Source of the DNA: Bacteroidota bacterium
Lineage (GTDB): Bacteria; Bacteroidota; Bacteroidia; Flavobacteriales_F; PHOS-HE28
Length of the DNA: 25,048 bases
Assembly: GCA_023418095.1 (NCBI GenBank)
Contig: JAEZDL010000175.1
Coordinates: forward strand, 1-25,048
Reading direction: 5' to 3'
In this document: positions 6,703-13,657 of the stretch, piece by piece
Numbering within the stretch: position 1 is the stretch's first letter
How the letters are laid out: each line of letters begins with the position of its first letter
The notes under the pieces: generated by a model
Seen by the model: only the letters and a program-made list of their open reading frames with translations
The model's database searches: none
Told to the model about the DNA's origin: nothing
Made by a program: the position numbers and the translations under genes

Positions 6703-7455
6703 ATGAAGAACACATTGCTTTTGATCGGAACATGGCTGTTACCGGGGATCGGCTTCGGCCAGAACCTGGGCGAGATCCGCGGGAAGGTGCTCGACCCTGA
6801 TGGTGGCCCTTTGCCCGGTGCTCATGTCACCACCACCGTTGCTGGTGCGCAACTTGGCACCACCACCGACCCCGACGGTAAATTCATACTGAAGCCGATC
6901 CCACCCGGGCTCTACGGCGTGCGGATCTCCTTCACAGGATTCGAGCCCATGGAAATGCAAGGGGTTGAAGTGATCGCCGATCGGGCCACGTACCTGCCCG
7001 ATAATTCGCTCGCGTTCCTGGGAGCACTTGATACGCTTGTGATCTACGGCCAGCGCTACAGACGTCCGCTGATCACCATTGATGATCCCGCGCGGATGAG
7101 CCTGCTGGCGGAGGAATTCAAGACCGATCCGAACAAACGCGATCCGGCGAAGATGATCGCGAGCAACTTCTCCGGCGTAACGCCCGCGCCAAACGGCGAC
7201 GGACTTTATTTCCGCGGATCGCGCACGGAGAACATGGTCTCCTTCCTGGATGGGGTGAAGATCAGCGGAAGTGTTCCGCGCGTGCCGGCATCGGCGATCA
7301 GCAGTATTTCGGTATACACGGGCGGGCTTCCGGCGAAATACGGTGATGTGACCGGCGGTGTGGTGGTGATCGAAACGAAGACCTACAGCGAGATGTACGA
7401 ACAGGCACGCATCGATCGGAACAGACGGGAATATGCCGGGCGAAATGAGAACTGA
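6703..7455 (+). CDS. Carboxypeptidase-regulatory plus TonB-plug protein lacking a barrel
   Basis: A 250-residue predicted secreted protein. A signal peptide (about 1-20, ending GFGQ) leads into a carboxypeptidase-regulatory-like domain (about 23-100: IRGKVLDPDGGPLPGAHV, TDPDGKFILKPIPPGLYGV). A plug-like domain follows (about 145-225: LYFRGSRTENMVSFLDGV, ISSISVYTGGLPAKYGDVTGGVVVIET), the same segment that ends the plug of full TonB receptors. The protein then stops with a charged tail and has no beta barrel. The frame is not broken: the ECF sigma gene starts three bases after the stop, so there is no lost barrel behind a frameshift. The operon with a sigma factor and an anti-sigma-like protein suggests a sensor or partner role rather than transport. 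That role is inference. Confidence 0.82.
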   Translation: MKNTLLLIGTWLLPGIGFGQNLGEIRGKVLDPDGGPLPGAHVTTTVAGAQLGTTTDPDGKFILKPIPPGLYGVRISFTGFEPMEMQGVEVIADRATYLPDNSLAFLGALDTLVIYGQRYRRPLITIDDPARMSLLAEEFKTDPNKRDPAKMIASNFSGVTPAPNGDGLYFRGSRTENMVSFLDGVKISGSVPRVPASAISSISVYTGGLPAKYGDVTGGVVVIETKTYSEMYEQARIDRNRREYAGRNEN

Positions 7456-7458
7456 AGA

Positions 7459-8019
7459 ATGTTCCTGCGGCGAAAGGACATAGCGGGAAAGAATGACGAG
7501 GAACTGATCGAAGCGATCGGGAAAGGCGATCGCGAAGCGTTGGGCGGCCTGTGGGACAGGTACGCCCATCTGCTCTTTGGGGTTGGAATGAAATATCTGA
7601 AGGACACCGAAAAGGCGAAGGACGTGGTGATCGAACTGTTCGCCGATCTGCCGGAAATGCTGAAGAAACACGAGGTGATGAAATTCCGGCCATGGATCCA
7701 TACGGTTATGCGAAATCGCTGCCTGCTCGAATTGCGGAAAGAGAAAGGCAATGCATCGATCGAAGAACAGATCGTTGCGATCGAAGATGAAGACGCCAGC
7801 GAATTACATGAGCAGGACCTGCGCGCGTTGGAGAGTGCGATCGAAAAGCTCGATCCACAGCAACGCACGTGCATCACGCTCTTCTACATGCAACGCTACA
7901 GCTACAAGGAGATCGCAGCGACAGCAGGAATGACGGTGGACAACGTGCGAAGCAACATCCAGAACGGCCGCAGGAATCTGCGGATCATGATCCAGCGAAA
8001 TGACCAGCGGAACAAATAA
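7459..8019 (+). CDS. ECF-type RNA polymerase sigma factor
   Basis: A 186-residue sigma-70 family protein of ECF size. Region 2 covers about residues 15-95 (ELIEAIGKGDREALGGLWDR, LFGVGMKYLKDTEKAKDVV, FRPWIHTVMRNRCLLELRK); the acidic linker (about 105-120) is followed by region 4 at about 125-180, with the helix-turn-helix YSYKEIAATAGMTVDNVRSN. It should direct RNA polymerase to a small regulon. Its last 20 bases overlap the start of the next gene, a membrane protein with an anti-sigma-like N-terminus, which is the common arrangement for a sigma/anti-sigma pair. No -7 box was found just ahead of the gene; it is probably transcribed with the plug protein upstream. Confidence 0.92.
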   Translation: MFLRRKDIAGKNDEELIEAIGKGDREALGGLWDRYAHLLFGVGMKYLKDTEKAKDVVIELFADLPEMLKKHEVMKFRPWIHTVMRNRCLLELRKEKGNASIEEQIVAIEDEDASELHEQDLRALESAIEKLDPQQRTCITLFYMQRYSYKEIAATAGMTVDNVRSNIQNGRRNLRIMIQRNDQRNK

Positions 8020-9070
8020 GCATCCGTTCGCTCCAGGTGCAGCGATCACACGCGATCAACTGCTCGCGTACGTGGCGGAAAGAGCGAACGCACGCGAGCA
8101 GTTCGACGTGGAAGTCGCCATGGAGCATGATCCATTGCTTGCTGATGCGATCGAAGGCTTGAAGCTTCCTGGAGCGATCGATGGCTTGAAAGACCTGGAG
8201 GAACACCGGCCTGGATCATCGTTCAACCCATGGAGTTGGATCTTTCCGATGGTGCTGATGATCGCGTTGGTCACTATCCTTCCGATCCCGATCAGTATCG
8301 ATCCCCAGATCGAAAATGCCGATCCGATCGCTGAAGAACAGATCGGCATGATCAGGGAAGAAATGCCGTTCCAGGTTGAACCCGAAGAAAAGATCGAAGT
8401 ACTTCCAGAGATCCGCCAGGAAGTTGTCATTGAGCGGATCGCTTCTACGGGATCGAAAGTCGACCACAACGAAACCATTGAACGGCTACGACCGATCGAG
8501 ATCACACCTGGATCGATCGCTTCGAAAGAAGAAAGGTCCGTCAAGATCGTGCGGGAACAACGATCCGGGCTTCAACTTCATTACCTGCACGACCTGAAGA
8601 TCCTTCATCCAAAAGAGTTGTATCCGTTCGATCCGAAGGTGGAACTTGCTAATGGGAACATCACCGCCGATCGATCCGATCGGAACTCAAATGACCTGAA
8701 GATCCTTCAACCTGTAGAACGATCCTACCTGGACTACATGGATCATGCGCTTGAGCATTTCCGCAGCGATCCGCGCCTTTGTGTTGAGGAATTCGAATAC
8801 CTGCTCGACCAATATCCGGATGACCTGAACGCCTTGTTCTATGCCGGCATGTGCCATTTGGAAACCGGGAATTTCCGATCGGCGGAATTCCTTCTGTCGC
8901 GTGTTCTCTCCCATCGCTTCGATGTGTTCGATGAAGAAGCGGACTTCCATCATGCTCGTGCATTGGATGCGAACGGTAATCGAAAAGCAGCGCAGAAAGC
9001 GTTCACACGGATCGCTGAGGCTGGAGGTTTCTATTCGGAAAGAGCGCGTGTTGAGATCCGATCGAGATAG
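8000..9070 (+). CDS. Membrane anti-sigma-like protein with C-terminal TPR region
   Basis: A 356-residue protein. The cytoplasmic N-terminus (about 15-55) reads ITRDQLLAYVAERANAREQFDVEVAMEHDPLLADAIEGL with a pattern (short helix, then a (D/E)PLLADA-(I/V)EGL segment) I recall from many Bacteroidota anti-sigma-like proteins. One transmembrane helix follows at about 75-98 (PWSWIFPMVLMIALVTILPI). The rest should be periplasmic: an acidic, isoleucine-rich linker (about 100-230) and a C-terminal TPR-like region (about 245-350: NALFYAGMCHLETGNFRSAEFLL, HHARALDANGNRKAAQKAF). It overlaps the sigma gene by 20 bases. I infer that it holds the sigma factor at the membrane and that the TPR part binds another envelope protein, perhaps the plug protein. 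No zinc-binding HxxxCxxC motif is present. Confidence 0.65.
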   Translation: MTSGTNKHPFAPGAAITRDQLLAYVAERANAREQFDVEVAMEHDPLLADAIEGLKLPGAIDGLKDLEEHRPGSSFNPWSWIFPMVLMIALVTILPIPISIDPQIENADPIAEEQIGMIREEMPFQVEPEEKIEVLPEIRQEVVIERIASTGSKVDHNETIERLRPIEITPGSIASKEERSVKIVREQRSGLQLHYLHDLKILHPKELYPFDPKVELANGNITADRSDRNSNDLKILQPVERSYLDYMDHALEHFRSDPRLCVEEFEYLLDQYPDDLNALFYAGMCHLETGNFRSAEFLLSRVLSHRFDVFDEEADFHHARALDANGNRKAAQKAFTRIAEAGGFYSERARVEIRSR

Positions 9071-9166
9071 GATCATACCCGGAATCATCCCCTCGCGACC
9101 GATCGGAGTTGACGCACATTCCGAACCGGCCGGATAGTCTGCACTGTCGCAAAATGAACATTCCGA

Positions 9167-9174
9167 TACTTTCG
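9167..9174 (+). promoter_or_regulatory. Weak -7-like box before lysA
   Basis: TACTTTCG lies four bases before the lysA ATG, the same spacing as the nfu box, but differs from TAnnTTTG at one base and has no TTG upstream. It is offered because a new promoter is expected in this 108-base gap; nothing else was seen there apart from a short duplicated CATTCCGA. Confidence 0.3.
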
Positions 9175-9178
9175 GCCC

Positions 9179-10429
9179 ATGGAAGTCCGTGACGGAAAAT
9201 ATTGGATCGGCGGTGTGCCTGTCGATCGCATCGCTGAGATCGCTGGAACGCCCGTGTACGTGTACGATCAGGCGGTGATCGAGCGCCAGGTGAAGCGGAT
9301 GCAGAAGGCGTTCGCCGGAATGAACAACCGGATCATGTACGCGTGCAAAGCACTGCCGAACATCAACGTGATGCGTTTGATCGACCGGCTGGGTTGCGGG
9401 TTGGACACGGTCTCGATCCAGGAAGTGCAGCTCGGTTTGCACGCAGGCTTCAGGCCGGACCAGATCCTGTTCACCCCGAACATGGTCACCTTCGAGGAAT
9501 TCAAACAGGCGATCGAACTGGGCGTTCACATCAACATCGATTCGATCTCGATGCTGGAGCAATTCGGCCACGCTTTCGGCGGAAAAGTTCCGGTGTTCCT
9601 TCGCATCAATCCGCATATCCTCGCAGGCGGACATGATCGGATCAGCGTGGGTCACATCGATTCGAAGTTCGGTATCTCGATCCACCAGGTGCGTCATATG
9701 CAGCGCGTGATCGCCTCGCACGGCATCCATGTGCATGGGCTGCACATGCACACCGGCAGTGACATCCTCGATACCGAAGTTTTCATGCAGGCCGCGGAAC
9801 TGTTGCTTGGGATCGCGCCCGAACTTCCTGAACTGCGTTACATCGACCTCGGTAGCGGTTTCAAAGTGGCGTACAAGGAAGGTGATGTGACCACCGATAT
9901 CGAGGATCTTGGCAAACGACTTGCCGCGCGGATCGATGCGTTCAACAAGGTGCGCGAAACACCGATCGAAGTGTGGTTCGAGCCGGGAAAATTCCTGGTG
10001 AGTGAAGCAGGTGTATTGCTCGTTCGCGCAAGTCTTGTGAAGCAGACGACCGCCACCGTTTTCGCCGGCGTGGACAGTGGTTTGAACCATTTGGTAAGGC
10101 CGATGATGTATGGATCGTACCACCACATCATCAACGCGAGCAAGCCGGAAGGAAGAACGCGGATCTACACCGTTGTCGGGAACATCTGCGAAACGGATAC
10201 GTTCGGTTGGGATCGGAAATTGAACGAGGTGCAGGAAGGCGATCTGCTCGCGATCATGAACGCTGGTGCGTACGGCCATTCGATGTCATCCAACTACAAC
10301 AGCCGTTTGCGACCCGCGGAAATTCTGGTGCACGAGGGTGAAGCAAAGCTGATCCGCCGCCGCGAAACGATCGAAGATCTTCTTTCGACACAGATCGAGC
10401 TGGAGGAATTGAAGCCTGTAATGGCGTAG
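9179..10429 (+). CDS. lysA: Diaminopimelate decarboxylase
   Basis: A 416-residue PLP enzyme of fold type III that decarboxylates meso-diaminopimelate to L-lysine, the last step of lysine synthesis. The PLP lysine is Lys57 in MYACKALPN. Other family motifs are present: GLHMHTGSD (about 187-195), the EPGKFLVSEAGVLL phosphate-binding segment (268-281), GNICETDTF with the substrate-site cysteine Cys337, and NAGAYGHSMSSNYNSR (361-376). Length is normal. Relatives include ornithine/arginine decarboxylases and carboxynorspermidine decarboxylase, but the ICE(S/T)D motif with the AGAYG(H/F)(S/A)M(S/A)S(N/T)YN run favours LysA. It stands alone between a 108-base gap and a hairpin, and faces the adhesin operon convergently. 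Confidence 0.93.
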   Translation: MEVRDGKYWIGGVPVDRIAEIAGTPVYVYDQAVIERQVKRMQKAFAGMNNRIMYACKALPNINVMRLIDRLGCGLDTVSIQEVQLGLHAGFRPDQILFTPNMVTFEEFKQAIELGVHINIDSISMLEQFGHAFGGKVPVFLRINPHILAGGHDRISVGHIDSKFGISIHQVRHMQRVIASHGIHVHGLHMHTGSDILDTEVFMQAAELLLGIAPELPELRYIDLGSGFKVAYKEGDVTTDIEDLGKRLAARIDAFNKVRETPIEVWFEPGKFLVSEAGVLLVRASLVKQTTATVFAGVDSGLNHLVRPMMYGSYHHIINASKPEGRTRIYTVVGNICETDTFGWDRKLNEVQEGDLLAIMNAGAYGHSMSSNYNSRLRPAEILVHEGEAKLIRRRETIEDLLSTQIELEELKPVMA

Positions 10430-10443
10430 TGTGAAAATGGAAC

Positions 10444-10468
10444 GGGCCGCATGCTTGCGCAGCGGCCC
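10444..10468. terminator. GC-rich hairpin between convergent lysA and porE-like genes
   Basis: A perfect seven-base-pair stem (GGGCCGC with GCGGCCC) continues inward with TGC/GCA after a one-base bulge. It lies between two convergent genes, where a shared terminator is expected. No T run follows on either strand, so it may only slow or protect transcripts. Confidence 0.45.
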
Positions 10469-10490
10469 GGCCCATCCCTGATCCTACAAC

Positions 10491-12677
10491 CTACTTCGAC
10501 AGCACCTTGAATTCCGTACGGCGATTGCGCTGGTGTTGCTCTTCCGTGCACTTTTCGCACACGCACGTTTCGGTCGGCTGGCTCTCGCCGTAGCCCTTGC
10601 TCACCACGCGATCCTTCGCGATGCCTTTGCTGATGATGTAATCAACTGCGCTCTTTGCGCGCTTCTGCGACAGCGACAGGTTGTATGCATCCTTCCCGCG
10701 GCAATCGGTGTGCGAGCTCAGCTCGATCTTCACCGTCGGATTGTCCTGCAACGTGGTCACGAGCTTGTCCAGTTCGAGCGCTGCATCAGGCCTGATCGCT
10801 GCGCTGTTGTAGTCGTAGAAGATATTCTCCAGGCGCACCACCTGATCGACCACCAGCGGGAACAAACGGAAATCCGTATAGATCACAGAGCTCGGCTTTC
10901 CCTTGGTGCTGATCTTCACGCTCTGTTTGAAGAATCCATCCTTTTCCGCGGTGATCCGATAGTCGGATTCAGGCTTGAGCGGAAATGCGTACTTGCCACT
11001 TTCATCGGTGGTCAATTCCTCCAATTTCGCATCGGCAGCATCGAGCAACAGCACCTTCGTTTCTGAAAGTGGTTCATCCGTTTCACCATGGAGCACGAGT
11101 CCTTCCGCCGCATAATCATACTTCACCATTTCGATCACGATGCCTTCCAGCGGATCCACATCGGTAACAACGGTCACTTCCTTCTGGAAATACCCGTTCT
11201 TGTTCGAGACGAGCACATACTTCGAATGGTACTCGGCTTCGATGTTGAACTTTCCGCCGGGTTCAGTCTCCAATTGGAATCGTTTCACATGCTTCGAGTT
11301 CTCGTCCTTCAACAGGATCGTCGCTCCTTCGATCGGTTCACGCGTATCGCGATCGATGACGACACCTGCGAGGTAGATCGTTGGCGGACGGATCGTGCAA
11401 CCGTAGATATCATCGCTGCCTTCGCCACCCGGCCGATCGCTGGCGAAGAAACCCGTGCTGTCGTTGATCAGCAATAAGCTGTGATCATTGTAACGTGTGT
11501 TCATCGGATAACCCAGGTTGAACACATTGCCAGGCCCGCTCCCTGAAAGCCGTGAATAGAAAAGATCCATTCCACCGAGACCCGGATGACCATTGCTCGC
11601 GAAATAGAACGTGCTGTCGGGCTTCAGGTACGGATACATCTCATCGGCGGTGGTATTGATCTTCGCGCCCATGTTCTGCGGTGCGCCCCACTGGTTACCG
11701 ATGTTGTCGCAGAACCAGATGTCGGTCCCACCGATCCCACCCGGCCGATCGCTCACGAAGTACAAACGCCTGCCGTCGTGTGAAACGAACGGATGTCCGT
11801 AGTTGTGATCGGGATCGTTGTGCTCGAACGGGATCAATATCCCCCATTCGTTCTGTCCGAACTCACCCTCCACCACATCGCTGAAATAGATCCCGAGGTT
11901 CAGGTCGCTGCCCTTGCTCTTCTCCAGCACACCGTAGTGGATGTTGTTGCGGGTGAAGTACATGCGCTTCGCAAGTGAATCATAGGAGACCGTGCCATCG
12001 TGGTATCGGCTGTTGATGTCCTTGCGCATCACCATCGGTTCCTCCGCGGTCTCGCCCTTCAGCAGTGCCGAATACAAGTTGAGGAAAGGCTGATCGTCCC
12101 ACACGTACCGGCGCGTTCCACCGGCACCTTCGCCGCGTGCGCTCGAGAAGAGAAGCAATTCATCCAGAACGCTCATGCCCAGATCGGCAGCACGTGAATT
12201 GATCGGCACCTTGCGGATCGATGCGCTCGTACTGTCACGCATCAAACGATCGAAGATCTGCGGGTTCTTCAGGTATGCCTGTGCGCGTTGATCATCCGGA
12301 CGAAGAGCGGCATATTCCTCATACCACATCAATGCCTCGGCGTATTTGCCGTTGGATCGAAGTTGTTCAGCGTATGCGAACATGTCGTCGGGAGTGCGCG
12401 CGCCTTTGCCCATCAAACGCTTGTAGGCGCTTTCTGCGCGGGCCGGATCGTTCAATTCGGTGTAGGTCTTCGCGAGCCTGCGCAGATCGGCCTCATCGGC
12501 CTTGCCTTTCGCATCGAGGTCCTCATAGATGGAAGCCACCTTCTCGTGATCGAAAATGGCGGCGTGCCTGTCCGCCATGCGTTCCTTCAACTTCTGCGCG
12601 TGCGCGCCGATCGGGCCGAAGCCCAACAGCAGGATCGCGATCCCGGCCGCACTGATGTTCCTTTTGTTCGATCGCAT
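10491..12677 (-). CDS. PorE-like OmpA-family protein (TPR, WD40-like, CRD, OmpA)
   Basis: A 728-residue envelope protein. A signal peptide (1-28, ending GAHAQ) leads to TPR-like helices (about 40-140), a PD40 beta-propeller (about 225-430, blades FVSHDGRRLYFVSDRPGG, YLKPDSTFYFASNGHPG, LINDSTGFFASDRPGGEG), two carboxypeptidase-regulatory-like domains (about 432-505 and 525-600), and an OmpA C-terminal domain (about 612-728, with the peptidoglycan-binding region SSHTDCRGKDAYNLSLSQKR and QRNRRTEFKV). This domain order is that of PorE, a T9SS component proposed to link the outer membrane complex to peptidoglycan. Here the gene follows a PorP/SprF gene by five bases and belongs to the adhesin operon. 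It may therefore be an adhesin-dedicated paralogue rather than core PorE. The conserved CVCEKC pair before the end is usual in Bacteroidota OmpA proteins. Confidence 0.85.
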   Translation of the reverse strand: MRSNKRNISAAGIAILLLGFGPIGAHAQKLKERMADRHAAIFDHEKVASIYEDLDAKGKADEADLRRLAKTYTELNDPARAESAYKRLMGKGARTPDDMFAYAEQLRSNGKYAEALMWYEEYAALRPDDQRAQAYLKNPQIFDRLMRDSTSASIRKVPINSRAADLGMSVLDELLLFSSARGEGAGGTRRYVWDDQPFLNLYSALLKGETAEEPMVMRKDINSRYHDGTVSYDSLAKRMYFTRNNIHYGVLEKSKGSDLNLGIYFSDVVEGEFGQNEWGILIPFEHNDPDHNYGHPFVSHDGRRLYFVSDRPGGIGGTDIWFCDNIGNQWGAPQNMGAKINTTADEMYPYLKPDSTFYFASNGHPGLGGMDLFYSRLSGSGPGNVFNLGYPMNTRYNDHSLLLINDSTGFFASDRPGGEGSDDIYGCTIRPPTIYLAGVVIDRDTREPIEGATILLKDENSKHVKRFQLETEPGGKFNIEAEYHSKYVLVSNKNGYFQKEVTVVTDVDPLEGIVIEMVKYDYAAEGLVLHGETDEPLSETKVLLLDAADAKLEELTTDESGKYAFPLKPESDYRITAEKDGFFKQSVKISTKGKPSSVIYTDFRLFPLVVDQVVRLENIFYDYNSAAIRPDAALELDKLVTTLQDNPTVKIELSSHTDCRGKDAYNLSLSQKRAKSAVDYIISKGIAKDRVVSKGYGESQPTETCVCEKCTEEQHQRNRRTEFKVLSK

Positions 12678-12682
12678 CTTGA

Positions 12683-13657
12683 TCAGAAATAACGCGGTGA
12701 ACGAATGCCCTTCACTTTCGAGCCGAACTCCAGACCCAGCATGATCTCATGCGATCCACCACTGTAGTTGCGCAACGGCGTGAGCGGGTAATCGTAGGAA
12801 TAGCCGATCGTGAGATCGTTGGTGATGTGGTATTGCGCCAATGCGCCCACCGCATCGCCATGGCGGTACATGGCCCCCAGCCAGAACTTCTCATAGAAGA
12901 GCACATTCGCGGTGAGATCGAAGCTCACAGGCGCACCCTGCACGGCCTTCACCAGGAACGTTGGCTTGAACTTGTGGTACAACCCCAGATCGAAGACGTA
13001 GCCGCCGGTGAGGAAATAGTGCGATCGCTGACCGCGTGTGGCGGCTTCGGTTACGAACACAAGCGAATCGACACCGAAGAATTCCGTACGCAGGAGCTTC
13101 GGGATGCTCAATCCGAGGAAGTGGCGATCGCTGTACCACATCACTCCGAAACCGAACTGTGGATCGAGCTTGGTGTTCACGTTCTGCTGGAACATCTGAT
13201 CGTTCGGGTCGATCGGGTTCAGATCGGCGTAACGCCCCTGCAGAAGGTTCAAGCCACCCTTTATACCGAACGCGAGCTTTGAATTTCCGAGGAACATCCG
13301 GTACGCGATGTCGGCCATGAAGGTGTACTGTGTGATCGGCCCGTGGGTATCGCGCAGGAGCGTTCCGCCGATGCCGATGCTTTCCCGGAACACCGGTGCA
13401 TGCATGGTGAGCGTTTGCGTGGTGGGCGCGCCCTCGAAGCCGATCCACTGGTGCCGCGTCAATCCCTTCAGGCTTACCCGCTCGGCACTGCCGGCATAGG
13501 CCGGGTTGAGCGCGAGCAGATTGAACATGTATTGGGTGAACTGCGGGTCCTGCTGCGCCAGCAGGCTGGTGCCGAGCGCGAAGGCCAGCACCGATCCGAT
13601 CCATCTTTTCGCCAGGGCGTGCATGCGGTCCATCGGTTTTTCTGTTCGCGTTCTCAT
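12683..13657 (-). CDS. PorP/SprF family type IX secretion membrane protein
   Basis: A 324-residue outer membrane beta-barrel protein. The mature N-terminus QQDPQFTQYMFNLLALNPAYAGS is the hallmark of the PorP/SprF family, followed by LKGLTRHQWIGFEGAPTTQTLTMHAP and a barrel of alternating amphipathic strands through to GLEFGSKVKG near the end. SprF-type proteins are needed for export or surface attachment of substrates carrying type B (CHU_C) sorting domains, such as SprB in Flavobacterium johnsoniae. The start overlaps the stop of the giant adhesin gene (ATGA), which ends in just such a domain, so partner and substrate are translationally coupled. A later ATG at 13633 would shorten the signal region (SVLAFALGTSLLAQ) only in its leading part. 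Confidence 0.93.
   Translation of the reverse strand: MRTRTEKPMDRMHALAKRWIGSVLAFALGTSLLAQQDPQFTQYMFNLLALNPAYAGSAERVSLKGLTRHQWIGFEGAPTTQTLTMHAPVFRESIGIGGTLLRDTHGPITQYTFMADIAYRMFLGNSKLAFGIKGGLNLLQGRYADLNPIDPNDQMFQQNVNTKLDPQFGFGVMWYSDRHFLGLSIPKLLRTEFFGVDSLVFVTEAATRGQRSHYFLTGGYVFDLGLYHKFKPTFLVKAVQGAPVSFDLTANVLFYEKFWLGAMYRHGDAVGALAQYHITNDLTIGYSYDYPLTPLRNYSGGSHEIMLGLEFGSKVKGIRSPRYF

Noticed and set aside
6703..7455. A TonB receptor pseudogene truncated by a frameshift
   Set aside because: The frame closes with a charged tail and the sigma factor begins three bases later; no barrel strands are left in any frame downstream.
8687..10279. A 530-residue open frame antisense to lysA and the anti-sigma-like gene
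   Set aside because: It covers two well-supported sense genes and has a His/Arg/Asp-rich composition typical of antisense reading in GC-rich DNA.
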